Below are positions 8,127-15,912 of a stretch of DNA of 36,245 nucleotides, in pieces. This DNA is from Mobiluncus porci (GTDB taxonomy: Bacteria > Actinomycetota > Actinomycetes > Actinomycetales > Actinomycetaceae), in NCBI RefSeq assembly GCF_009695935.1, contig NZ_VUMY01000022.1, positions 1-36,245 of the forward strand. Reading direction: 5' to 3'. Positions within the stretch are counted from its first letter, which is position 1, and the number at the start of each line of letters is the position of its first letter. The position numbers and the translations under genes were made by a program. The notes beneath the pieces are model-generated. The model was not told the DNA's origin and did no database searches. It saw nothing but the letters and a program-made list of their open reading frames with translations.

Positions 8127-8204
8127 GTCGTCGGCGTACCTTACGTATATTGAGTGCGTGGCGCGTGTCGTGCGTCACTAATTGTGAGCGCGAAAATTTC
8201 GGGT

Positions 8205-8312
8205 ATGAATGATGGAGTTGTTTCTGTGGGAACTCGTCTCGAGGTTGCTAAAGCTTTGAAGAAGGCTTACCGGTCGGCTTCTAATAATGTGTTGCTTGGT
8301 CGTGTCTTATGA
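8205..8312 (+). pseudogene. N-terminal scrap of a transposase/integrase-like gene
   Basis: A 35-codon reading frame encodes a peptide containing GTRLEVAKALKKAYRSASNN and ends at TGA 8310-8312. The sequence resembles the extreme N-terminus of rve-type integrase/transposases that begin with an A-V-T-[RK]-x-A-x-x-Y-[KR]-x-A pattern. No downstream transposase sequence remains. The rest of the gap 8069-8392 holds only the promoter of the secreted-protein operon and no other gene I can see. Family resemblance is weak because the piece is so short. Confidence 0.35.
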
Positions 8313-8393
8313 CCCATTTACTGCGGTCGAAAGAAACCCTGTCGGGTGGGCATCCGGATGCCTCAGGTATTCGCTAAGGGGAGCGGATCAGGG

Positions 8394-8813
8394 CTAGGAA
8401 ATTGGCGGGTGGGGTTTCGGGGTGGACTTGCCGGGTGCGGGAGCGGACGGCTTGGGGGCCTCGGTCGAAGCGGGAGCTGCGGGCTTCGAAGCAGGGGCAG
8501 AGTCCTGGGAGGTGGAGGCCTTTGCCGAAGACGCTAGTGACGAGCTCTGCATGAGTTTCTTCAAATCCAGAGGCGAACCGGACTTCGGCTTGATGCCCTT
8601 TAGTGAACTCAAAGCAACAGCGGCATCGGGGTTGGACATGGCCGCGACGTTTTCTTCGGATACCGCCTGGAGAAGTTCCGCGCGGTTGACCGGCACGGAA
8701 CGCGGGGCGTCAACACCGAGGCGAACAGAATCGCGGTGCACTTCCACCACGGTGACGACAATTCCGTCACCGATAACAATCTTTTCACCAATCCGCCGAG
8801 AGAGAACTAACAC
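8394..8813 (-). CDS. csrA: CsrA-type RNA-binding translational regulator with long tail
   Basis: Residues 1-60 form a full CsrA domain: LVLSRRIGEKIVIGDGIVV, then VVEVHRDSVRLGVDAPRSVPVNR. The RNA-contacting R6 and the Arg of the VNR segment are in place. CsrA normally ends near 60-75 residues. Here a further ~75-residue Ser/Ala/Pro/Lys-rich, probably disordered tail follows (SQDSAPASKPAAPAS and similar). CsrA homologues near flagellar genes often repress flagellin translation and are antagonised by FliW; no fliW is in this window. The start is GTG 8813 because it gives the canonical CsrA N-terminus, although its Shine-Dalgarno is weak. It is transcribed away from cheA. Confidence 0.88.
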   Translation of the reverse strand: MLVLSRRIGEKIVIGDGIVVTVVEVHRDSVRLGVDAPRSVPVNRAELLQAVSEENVAAMSNPDAAVALSSLKGIKPKSGSPLDLKKLMQSSSLASSAKASTSQDSAPASKPAAPASTEAPKPSAPAPGKSTPKPHPPIS

Positions 8814-8852
8814 GTCTCTTACTTTACCTTACGGAAGCATTAATTCTTGAAA

Positions 8853-8926
8853 TGAGTCATGGGGACGTGCTTTTTGACTCATTTTTCGCGAAGCAAATGA
8901 GTCAAAAAGCACGTCCCCATGACTCA
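8853..8926. repeat. REP-type hairpin with perfect 32-bp arms
   Basis: TGAGTCATGGGGACGTGC... (8853-8884) and its exact complement (8895-8926) flank a 10-base loop that is itself palindromic (TTCGCGAA). Each arm also has its own inverted ends, TGAGTCA and TGACTCA. The core AAGCACGTCCCCAT recurs at 26411-26441 and, with changed ends, at 30026-30081. It lies between the divergent csrA and cheA. The pattern resembles REP sequences mobilised by Y1 (RAYT) transposases; no such gene is in the window. Confidence 0.8.
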
Positions 8927-9049
8927 CTCATCCGAATTAAACAAGAAAAATCTCTGAAAATTCAGTGAATTTGCTAACGGAATTAAATGGTCTGACGATG
9001 CGAGCCTGTAGACGGTGCCGAAGGCGCCACTTATTTGGGAGGTCGCTTT

Positions 9050-11545
9050 ATGGGCGAAATGGATGAAATTGTCCGCGAATTCCTTGTTGAATCCTATGAA
9101 AACTTGGATCAACTCGAGCAAGACATGGTTTCCCTGGAGTCCGATCCGGGCTCGAAAGACCTACTGTCTTCTATTTTCCGGACTATACACACAATCAAAG
9201 GGACGTCGGGCTTCCTGGCGTTCAATCGACTCGAGAAGCTGGCACACCGTGGTGAGAACCTGCTTTCCGAACTCCGCGATGGCGTACGTGAGATGGACCA
9301 AGATACCGCTGACGTGCTGCTGTTGATGGTTGACCGTATCCGCAACATCATGAACTCGGTGGAAGAAACCGGCCAGGAAGGCGATGTGGATATTGAATCC
9401 GTCATCGCCAAGATTGAGGCCATTCAGGGTAAATCTCAATCCAAGGAAGTTCCTCCGGCAGATAACAGCGCCGGCGAGCCCGCCCCGACTGAGGCGGCCA
9501 GCGAACCGGCCGAGGTTCCGTTCTTGACTAACGTCCCTGACGAAAACGGCGAGACTTCTCTGTCAGACGCTGCGGCGGAAGAATCGAGCGAACCGGCTGA
9601 GATTCCCTTCTTGACGAATGTGCCTGATGAGAACGGCCAGACCTCCGTGTCTGACAGCTCCGCAGAAGCCGCTGGAGAAGCCCCGAAGGAAACCCCGACG
9701 GAATCTCCGGCAGAAGCAGTCGCGCCGGCCACTCCAGCCGCTCCGACACCCGCTGCCGCTGTGGCAAAGTCCAAGGCAGAATCCAAACCGGCCGAACACA
9801 ACAACAACGACCACACCCGCTCTGCCGCAGAATCCTCGATTCGCGTGGACGTGGACCTGCTCGATGTCTTGATGCGCGAGGTTTCCGAGCTGGTCTTGGT
9901 GCGTAACCAAATCGTGCGTTTGACCGACTCCATGACGGACATGAATCTCGTTCAGTCCTCGCAACGCCTGTCGATTGTGGCCACCGAGTTGCAAGAGGGC
10001 ATCATGAAGACCCGAATGCAGCCCATCGAGCACCTGTGGGCGAAGATGCCGCGCGTGGTGCGGGACCTCGGCAAACAGACGAACAAGGATGTCCAACTCG
10101 TCATGATTGGTGGCGACACCGAACTGGACCGCTCCTTGCTGGAGGCCATTAAGGATCCGTTGACCCACATGGTTCGTAACGCCGTGGATCACGGCGTGGA
10201 ACTGCCGGAAGTCCGCAAGGCGGCCGGCAAGAACCCGAAGGGTACCGTGACGTTGAAGGCCTACCATGCTGGCGGCCAGGTTGTCGTCGACATTATTGAT
10301 GACGGTGCCGGCATCGATCCGGCAGAGGTCGCCAACAAGGCTCTCGAAAAGGGCATCGTCACCCAGGCTCAACTCGGCGAGATGAGCGACAAGGAAATCT
10401 TCAACCTGTTGTTCCTCCCCGGCTTCTCCACTTCGAAGAAGATCTCCAATATCTCCGGCCGCGGGGTGGGAACGGATGTCGTGAAGACCTCCGTCGAAGC
10501 CATCGGCGGTACGGTCGATGTGGAATCCGAATTGGGGCAGGGCTCTACCTGGAGGATGCGCATCCCGCTGACTCTGGCAATCCAGCCCTCGCTGACGATT
10601 GAATCTCACGGCGAGCTCTACGCCATCCCGCAGGTCAGCCTGCTGGAGCTGGTGGCCCTCGATTCTTCTCGTAAGGAGACGTCGATGGAATACGTCAACT
10701 CCTCACCGGTTTACCGCCTGCGCGGCATGTTGCTCCCGCTGATTCGCTTGAGCCACGTCCTGCATCCTGAAGAAGCCGAGCGTCGCGACGAAGAAGCCAA
10801 CGGCGTCATTGCGGTTTTGCAAAACGACGACCAGCGTTTCGGCCTCGTAGTCGACAAGGTCATCAACAACGAAGAAATCGTGGTCAAGCCACTGTCTTCC
10901 AAGTTGAAGTCCATCGGTCTTTACGCCGGTGCGACCCTGCTTGGCGACGGACGCGTGGCACTGATTCTCGATATCGGTGCGGTGGCGCGTCGCTCCCTTT
11001 CCGGCGCTTCCACCCAGGCAGCCCAGAAAGCCCAGGCGGCAGCCGAAGCGGCCCAGGCTCGCAACTCCGAGGTCATCGGACAGGCTCTCGTGGTCGGTAT
11101 CGGCGATGGCCGCCGCGTGGCGATTCCGCTGGCCGCAGTCACCCGACTCGAACACATCGATGTCGAGAAGGTCGAACGCGTGGGAGGTCGCGAGGTCATC
11201 CAATACCGCGGCCAGATTCTCCCGATTGTGCGTCTCGATCGTCTCCTCGGGGTCATGGACTACGAAGAGCCGAAGGATCTTCAAATCGTGGTCTACAACC
11301 GCGGCGAGCGTTCCGTGGCGATGGTGGTTCGCGAGATTCTCGACATTGTTGCCGACGACAAGCGCAAGCACTCCTCGGTCGAAGATCACGGCTTGCTGGG
11401 TTCTGCGGTCTTGAAGGATCGCGTCACCGAACTGCTCGACGTCGAACAAGCGGTTCGCGCCGCCGACCCGACCTTCTTCGATGAGATCGACGACTTCAGC
11501 GCCGAACTCGAAATTGGTTCCCGTCTCGACATGGTAGGAGCGTGA
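9050..11545 (+). CDS. cheA: Chemotaxis histidine kinase CheA with two CheW-like domains
   Basis: CheA autophosphorylates in response to receptors and passes phosphate to CheY and CheB. The N-terminal Hpt domain carries the phospho-accepting His47 in IFRTIHTIKGTSGFLAF. Residues about 130-255 are a low-complexity linker containing two 29-residue tandem repeats (152-180 and 181-209) with the identical core PFLTNVPDENG; I see no normal P2 CheY-binding domain. Dimerisation (~260-320) and HATPase (N box HMVRNAVDHG, G1 DDGAGIDP, G2 GRGVGTDVVK) follow, then a CheW-like P5 domain (~520-645) and a second CheW-like domain (~670-800). The ATG at 9050 is chosen over TTG 9035 because GGGAGG at 9037-9042 is its ribosome-binding site. 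Confidence 0.95.
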   Translation: MGEMDEIVREFLVESYENLDQLEQDMVSLESDPGSKDLLSSIFRTIHTIKGTSGFLAFNRLEKLAHRGENLLSELRDGVREMDQDTADVLLLMVDRIRNIMNSVEETGQEGDVDIESVIAKIEAIQGKSQSKEVPPADNSAGEPAPTEAASEPAEVPFLTNVPDENGETSLSDAAAEESSEPAEIPFLTNVPDENGQTSVSDSSAEAAGEAPKETPTESPAEAVAPATPAAPTPAAAVAKSKAESKPAEHNNNDHTRSAAESSIRVDVDLLDVLMREVSELVLVRNQIVRLTDSMTDMNLVQSSQRLSIVATELQEGIMKTRMQPIEHLWAKMPRVVRDLGKQTNKDVQLVMIGGDTELDRSLLEAIKDPLTHMVRNAVDHGVELPEVRKAAGKNPKGTVTLKAYHAGGQVVVDIIDDGAGIDPAEVANKALEKGIVTQAQLGEMSDKEIFNLLFLPGFSTSKKISNISGRGVGTDVVKTSVEAIGGTVDVESELGQGSTWRMRIPLTLAIQPSLTIESHGELYAIPQVSLLELVALDSSRKETSMEYVNSSPVYRLRGMLLPLIRLSHVLHPEEAERRDEEANGVIAVLQNDDQRFGLVVDKVINNEEIVVKPLSSKLKSIGLYAGATLLGDGRVALILDIGAVARRSLSGASTQAAQKAQAAAEAAQARNSEVIGQALVVGIGDGRRVAIPLAAVTRLEHIDVEKVERVGGREVIQYRGQILPIVRLDRLLGVMDYEEPKDLQIVVYNRGERSVAMVVREILDIVADDKRKHSSVEDHGLLGSAVLKDRVTELLDVEQAVRAADPTFFDEIDDFSAELEIGSRLDMVGA

Positions 11546-11548
11546 TCC

Positions 11549-12016
11549 ATGATGACTCAGTACGTTACTTTCCGGCTTGATGGTGCCCTCTACGGCATCG
11601 AAGTCAACCAGGTCACGGAGATTCTGCGCGGGGAAGACATTACGAATGTTCCGCTTTCTCCTGAAGCGATTACCGGCTTGGTGAATCTGCGTGGTCAAAT
11701 TGCAACCCTGATTGACCTGCGTAAACAGTTGAATCTTCCCCCGCGGGAGGATGAAGAAAACACGATGATGGTCGTGGTGGTCTTGGACGGTGAGACCCTG
11801 TCCCTGATGGTGGATTCCATCGGTGATGTGCGCGAAGTCGATGAATCCGACTTCGAGGCTCCGCCGGACACTCTAGCCCCGGAACTGCGGGAACTCATCT
11901 TGGGAGCCTACAAGCTCTCCGATGATTTGCTCTTGGTCCTCGACGTGGAGCGAGTGGTGGCCATTGGTCAAGAGGCCCGCGCTGCGGAGAAAACGAAGGA
12001 AGCCCCCGTGGTTTAA
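11549..12016 (+). CDS. cheW: Chemotaxis coupling protein CheW
   Basis: CheW links receptors to CheA. The 155-residue protein is a single CheW domain: YVTFRLDGALYGIEVNQVTEIL, ITGLVNLRGQIATLIDLRKQL, then LMVDSIGDVREV and the C-terminal LLLVLDVERVV. A short charged tail ends the protein. It starts 3 bp after cheA with AGGAG eight bases upstream, so the two are one operon. A strong terminator directly follows, ending that transcription unit. Confidence 0.95.
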   Translation: MMTQYVTFRLDGALYGIEVNQVTEILRGEDITNVPLSPEAITGLVNLRGQIATLIDLRKQLNLPPREDEENTMMVVVVLDGETLSLMVDSIGDVREVDESDFEAPPDTLAPELRELILGAYKLSDDLLLVLDVERVVAIGQEARAAEKTKEAPVV

Positions 12017-12036
12017 TCCATGGCAGACCTGGAAGC

Positions 12037-12067
12037 AAAAGAGCCGCGACCCAGTCGCGGCTCTTTT
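12037..12067 (+). terminator. Rho-independent terminator after cheA-cheW
   Basis: AAAAGAGCCGCGAC (12037-12050), loop CCA, and GTCGCGGCTCTTTT (12054-12067) form a perfect 14-bp stem. The stem is GC-rich at its top and ends in TTTT. It lies 20 bp after the cheW stop and before cheB. Its A/T symmetry means it could also act on the other strand. Confidence 0.88.
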
Positions 12068-12080
12068 GTTCCCCCAAATC

Positions 12081-12108
12081 CAAAGCGAACGAGTCGAAAA
12101 CTCGATAA
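12081..12108 (+). promoter_or_regulatory. Possible sigma-28-like promoter of the cheB operon
   Basis: CAAAGCGA (12081-12088) and CTCGATAA (12101-12108) resemble the sigma-28 boxes TAAAGTTT and GCCGATAA. The spacer is 12 rather than 11 bp and the -35 half is imperfect. It sits right after the cheW terminator and 37 bp before cheB, where a promoter is needed. Much weaker than the flhA site. Confidence 0.35.
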
Positions 12109-12145
12109 CCTTTATTTATAGTAGAGGTCAATCCAAGGAGAAGCA

Positions 12146-13273
12146 ATGGCAGGCATCAAAGTCCTGGTGGTGGATGACTCCGTTGTCGTGCGTAAAATCG
12201 TTACTGACGCCCTCAACGCTGATCCCAGTATCGAAGTCGTGGGAACCGCCCCGAATGGAAAACTCGCTTTGATGAAGTGGAAACAGTTAAAACCGGACGC
12301 TATCACTATGGACATCGAAATGCCCGTCATGAATGGCATCGAAGCCGTTCGTGAGCTGCGCAAGATGGGCTGTAAAGAACCCATCATCATGTTCTCCACC
12401 TTGACCCAGCGCGGTGCCACCGCCACCCTCGAGGCGCTTTCCGCGGGAGCCACCGACTACGTCACCAAACCCGCTAACCAGGGTTCGGTGCAGCAATCGA
12501 TGCAAACCATCCGCGAGCAGCTCGTTCCGATTATTGTCGGCTTGCTGCCGGGCAAAGCGCGCGCGTCGGGACTGACTTCATCCAAGAGCATTTCCGCAGA
12601 GGCTCGCGCGAATATTTCCTCGGTTCCCGCGATGTTCGCTGGTCCGGTGAAACTCCACGACCGCACCGGTATGCCCGACAAGCCGATTCGGATTGTCATT
12701 CTCGGTTCCTCCACGGGCGGGCCGGAGGCCTTGTCCAAGGTCATCTCCGGTTTGAAGCCCCTGCCGGTGCCGCTGGTGATCACTCAGCACATGCCGCCGG
12801 TTTTCACGACCCAGTTGGCGGCACGTCTCGACCGCATGACCTCCGCGGTGGTCCAAGAAGCCAGCGAAGGCATGATGCTGGCTCCGGGTCATATCTACCT
12901 CGCTGCCGGTAACTACCACATGACCTTTGCTGGAAACGCTGGCGCTCCTCGCATTAAGATGACCCAGACTCCGCCGGTAAACTTCTGTCGGCCGAGCGTG
13001 GACGTCATGTTTGAATCGGCGGTGCAAATGTACGGGGGCGAAATGCTCGCGGTGGTTCTTACCGGAATGGGTCAGGACGGGAAAGAGGGCTGTAAGAAAG
13101 TCCTCGAAGCGGGCGGCCGCACCCTGGTTCAAGACGAAAACACCTCGGTGGTTTGGGGAATGCCCGGAGCGGTAGCGACCGCTGGTTTTGCTGACCAGAT
13201 TCTCCCCTTAGACCAAATCGCTAACGAAATCTCTCGACATGTCGTTACCCACTCAGCTCAGGAGAAACGATGA
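12146..13273 (+). CDS. cheB: Protein-glutamate methylesterase CheB
   Basis: CheB demethylates and deamidates chemoreceptors for adaptation when phosphorylated by CheA. The N-terminal receiver domain (1-120) has VLVVDDSVVVRK, the phosphorylation site Asp56 in ITMDIEMP, and a conserved KPAN lysine. After a linker, the methylesterase domain (~180-370) carries the Ser of GSSTGGPEA (Ser189), the His of TQHMPPVFT and the Asp of LTGMGQDGKEG, the catalytic triad. The length of 375 is normal. AAGGAGAAGC precedes the ATG. The stop overlaps the cheR start by 4 bp. Confidence 0.95.
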   Translation: MAGIKVLVVDDSVVVRKIVTDALNADPSIEVVGTAPNGKLALMKWKQLKPDAITMDIEMPVMNGIEAVRELRKMGCKEPIIMFSTLTQRGATATLEALSAGATDYVTKPANQGSVQQSMQTIREQLVPIIVGLLPGKARASGLTSSKSISAEARANISSVPAMFAGPVKLHDRTGMPDKPIRIVILGSSTGGPEALSKVISGLKPLPVPLVITQHMPPVFTTQLAARLDRMTSAVVQEASEGMMLAPGHIYLAAGNYHMTFAGNAGAPRIKMTQTPPVNFCRPSVDVMFESAVQMYGGEMLAVVLTGMGQDGKEGCKKVLEAGGRTLVQDENTSVVWGMPGAVATAGFADQILPLDQIANEISRHVVTHSAQEKR

Positions 13274-14094
13274 GTCTGACCCGCCAAACATTTGACTACG
13301 TGGCGGCATTGGTCAGGCAGCGTTCCGCGATTCAACTTCCCGCCGGTAAGGAGTACCTGGTCGAATCCAGGCTGGTTCCGTTGGCGCGCCAAGCTGGATT
13401 TGACGGTCCGACCGCGGTCGATAAGTGGATTCAACAAGTGATTGCCACGCATCGCCCCGCGGATCTCCAGGACATCGCCGAGGCTCTGACCACGAATGAG
13501 ACCTCGTTTTTCCGCGATGTCACCCCGTTCAAGGGCTTGACGGAAACAGTGGTTCCCGAGCTCCAGAAGGCCGGACACCACACCATCTCGATTTGGTCGG
13601 CGGCCTGTTCTACCGGCCAGGAGCCCTACTCTATCGCCATGTCGATTCTCGATATGCCGACCCCGCCGCAGTTCTCGATTGTGGCCACGGACTTGTCCCG
13701 CGCCGTCTTGGCGAAAGCGAAACAGGGTTTCTACACCCAACTGGAGGTCAACCGCGGTCTCCCCGCCCCGATGCTGGTGCGGTATTTCCAACGAGAAGGC
13801 GCGAACTGGACGATTAGCCCGAAACTGCGCCAAAAGATCAACTTCCTGGAACACAACCTGATGTCCACCCCGCCCAAGGGTGGTCCATTCCACATAGTCT
13901 TTATTCGCAACGTTTTGATTTATTTTGACCTGGATACGAAACGAGAGGTTTTGCGTAGAGTGGCAAATGTTATGGCTCCCGGCGGTTATCTCTTCTTAGG
14001 GGCTGCCGAAACCACCATGGGGATGGATCCGGTGTGGGAACGGGTGACTCTCACCAAAGGCGCAGTCTATCGGCTGAAAGGGGGCGCGAGATGA
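13270..14094 (+). CDS. cheR: Chemoreceptor methyltransferase CheR
   Basis: CheR methylates receptor glutamates with S-adenosylmethionine. The protein (274 residues) has the all-helical N-terminal domain (1-85) with TTNETSFFRD, then the Rossmann domain with the SAM-binding ISIWSAACSTGQEPYSIAM and the conserved FRNVLIYF-like motif (here IRNVLIYFD). The C-terminus GGYLFLGAAET is typical. ATGA overlaps with cheB upstream and cheY downstream show tight coupling. Confidence 0.95.
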   Translation: MSLTRQTFDYVAALVRQRSAIQLPAGKEYLVESRLVPLARQAGFDGPTAVDKWIQQVIATHRPADLQDIAEALTTNETSFFRDVTPFKGLTETVVPELQKAGHHTISIWSAACSTGQEPYSIAMSILDMPTPPQFSIVATDLSRAVLAKAKQGFYTQLEVNRGLPAPMLVRYFQREGANWTISPKLRQKINFLEHNLMSTPPKGGPFHIVFIRNVLIYFDLDTKREVLRRVANVMAPGGYLFLGAAETTMGMDPVWERVTLTKGAVYRLKGGAR

Positions 14095-14465
14095 GGGCTC
14101 TGATTGTGGATGATTCCCGCGCGATGCGCAAGATTATTGGCGGGATTCTTCGGCGCGAAGGCTACGAGATTCTCGAGGCCCAAAACGGCGAAGAGGCGTT
14201 GAAGATTTTGAAAGATCCCGAAACGGGTCGCGTGGATTTAGCGACGATTGACTGGAATATGCCGGTGATGAACGGTCTGGAGTTGGTCGTGAATATTCGC
14301 GCCGAGAAAGAACTCCGCAATATCACCTTGATGATGGTGACAACCGAGTCGGAACATTCTCAAATCGTGAGGGCTCTCGCGGCGGGGGCTCACGAATACC
14401 TCATAAAGCCTTTTACTCCAGAAGCAGTAAACGAAAAACTGCTCCTGCTCGGACTTGGAACCTAA
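14091..14465 (+). CDS. cheY: CheY-type response regulator (first)
   Basis: A single receiver domain of 124 residues with no output domain. It has LIVDDSRAMRK (acidic pocket), the phospho-acceptor Asp in TIDWNMPVMNG, the Thr of MVTTES and the Lys of LIKPF. When phosphorylated by CheA it would act on the flagellar switch or serve as a phosphate sink. The start is ATG 14091 (ATGA overlap with cheR); a longer frame reading from 14034 adds residues that do not belong to the family. Two CheY-type genes are in this operon and the sequence does not tell which one controls the motor. Confidence 0.92.
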   Translation: MRALIVDDSRAMRKIIGGILRREGYEILEAQNGEEALKILKDPETGRVDLATIDWNMPVMNGLELVVNIRAEKELRNITLMMVTTESEHSQIVRALAAGAHEYLIKPFTPEAVNEKLLLLGLGT

Positions 14466-14491
14466 TACTTTAGAGATAGAGGAATCACCCT

Positions 14492-14983
14492 ATGTTGACA
14501 CAAGTGACAAAAGATCCGGAACTGGAAGAGAATATTCGCCAGGCAGTGACGATGATTGCCAACGAAATTTTCTATGCCCTTATTGATAAGGTTCCCAATA
14601 CGGTGTTTGAAACTGATGCTGAAATAGAGCCGTTTACCAACCCGATTTATTCCTGGGTTGATTCTAAAGGGAATCGTAAATTCCGCGTCGTGATGAGTAT
14701 GGAAAAGTCCACTTCGGAGGAATTGACGCGAGCCATGTTTACTTTAGCGGAGACTGATGAGGTCACCGAGGAAGATATCAACGATGCTTTTGGGGAAATC
14801 GCTAATGTTGTGGGCGGAAACTTGAAAGCAGTAGTGGAGGATTCCGGAACCCTGACTATTCCAAAAGTTTCGACAGAAAAACCTTGGGGGCAAGATCCGC
14901 CAATAGTGGCTCTGAATTTCAACTGGAAAGGAAATTTCTTGATAATCTCAATTAGTGACCTAGCTTCCATGGTGGAAGAGTAA
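14492..14983 (+). CDS. cheX: CheX-type CheY-P phosphatase
   Basis: A 163-residue protein of the CheC/CheX/FliY phosphatase fold. The diagnostic helix reads DINDAFGEIANVVGGNLKA, with the catalytic E-x-x-N pair at Glu102 and Asn105. The N-terminal EENIRQAVTMIANEIF region and the following beta segments (NRKFRVVMSM; DPPIVALNFNW) fit CheX. It would remove phosphate from CheY. It lies between the two cheY genes. ATG 14492 has AGAGGAATC upstream. Confidence 0.75.
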   Translation: MLTQVTKDPELEENIRQAVTMIANEIFYALIDKVPNTVFETDAEIEPFTNPIYSWVDSKGNRKFRVVMSMEKSTSEELTRAMFTLAETDEVTEEDINDAFGEIANVVGGNLKAVVEDSGTLTIPKVSTEKPWGQDPPIVALNFNWKGNFLIISISDLASMVEE

Positions 14984-15001
14984 CAGGGAGGGGTAAACGA
15001 G

Positions 15002-15361
15002 ATGCGTATTATTGTGGCTGACGATTCGCGCGTGATGCGCCAGATTGTGGTTCGCACCTTGCGTCAGGCTGGATTCGATTGGGAAGTTATGGAAGCTGAG
15101 GACGGTGCCCAGGCTTTGCAGCTGGCCCTTAGTGAGTCCCCCGACTTGGTTCTTTCCGACTGGAATATGCCGAATATGCTCGGAATCGAGATGCTTCAAC
15201 AGTTGCGAGCCACCGGATCGAAGATTCCGGTCGGCTTCGTGACCTCCGAGGGTTCCCCTCAAATGCGGCAAGTTGCGCAAGAGGCGGGCGCAAATTTCCT
15301 CATTCAAAAACCCTTCGATGCCGCCACCTTCAAACAGATTCTAGGAGCGTTCAACAAATGA
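15002..15361 (+). CDS. CheY-type response regulator (second)
   Basis: Another stand-alone receiver domain (119 residues): IIVADDSRVMRQ, phospho-acceptor Asp in VLSDWNMPNMLG, the Thr/Ser of GFVTSEG, and Lys in IQKPFD. All catalytic positions are present. GGGAGGGG precedes the ATG. Its stop overlaps the next gene by 4 bp (ATGA), pairing it with the CheX-like protein downstream, just as the first CheY is followed by CheX. The two CheYs differ clearly in sequence, so they are probably not functionally redundant. Confidence 0.9.
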   Translation: MRIIVADDSRVMRQIVVRTLRQAGFDWEVMEAEDGAQALQLALSESPDLVLSDWNMPNMLGIEMLQQLRATGSKIPVGFVTSEGSPQMRQVAQEAGANFLIQKPFDAATFKQILGAFNK

Positions 15362-15846
15362 GTGTTACCCCTTTGCCTACCGCGAAAGAGATTCGCGACC
15401 TGTTCGAAATGTTGTTGGGGAGGACCGTGGAGGTTTCGCCTGACTATGAGATTCTGAAGCCGGATGAGGAATTCGGCTGCTGTGTGGCGTTCTTCAACGA
15501 TGCTATGGACCAGACTCTCGCGGCCTGTATCATGGATTTGGATTTGTGTGCCTATGCGGGGGCGGCTTTGCAGTTGATTCCGCAAGCCGGCGCCCAAGAC
15601 GAGATCAACAATGGCACTCTGGGTGACAACTACATCGAGAATGTTTACGAGATCTTGAACGTTTTTTCCTCCTTGTTGAATAAAGATGATGCCCCGCACG
15701 TCTCCATTGGGCTCATGTACACCCCGGGTGAGGAACTTCCCCCGAATGAGTACAAGATGGTGACGTCCTACGTGGAGCGCCGCGATTCGATTCTCGACAT
15801 CGAGGGCTACGGCAAGGGCCGCTTCGGCGTCATGTGCTTCAACTAA
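15358..15846 (+). CDS. Chemotaxis-operon protein, probable divergent CheX/CheC-like
   Basis: I did not recognise the 162-residue protein at first sight. Its middle, AACIMDLDLCAYAGAALQLIP followed by an acidic stretch and ENVYEILNVFSSLLN, follows the CheX/CheC layout: a small-residue helix and then a helix with an E-x-x-N pair (EILN). The overall length is the same as the CheX two genes upstream. It overlaps the second cheY by 4 bp and ends the che operon. I infer a dedicated phosphatase or sequestering partner for that CheY; a purely structural homologue without activity is possible. Confidence 0.45.
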   Translation: MSVTPLPTAKEIRDLFEMLLGRTVEVSPDYEILKPDEEFGCCVAFFNDAMDQTLAACIMDLDLCAYAGAALQLIPQAGAQDEINNGTLGDNYIENVYEILNVFSSLLNKDDAPHVSIGLMYTPGEELPPNEYKMVTSYVERRDSILDIEGYGKGRFGVMCFN

Positions 15847-15912
15847 CAGGTTGCTTCCGACGTTATCCGGTTTCGCTTTGGGTGAGGCGCGGGGCTGTGA
15901 AAGAATACAGAT

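Noticed and set aside
14034-14090. 19-codon N-terminal extension of the first CheY
   Set aside because: The residues are not part of the receiver family and lie inside cheR; ATG 14091 with the ATGA overlap is the better start.
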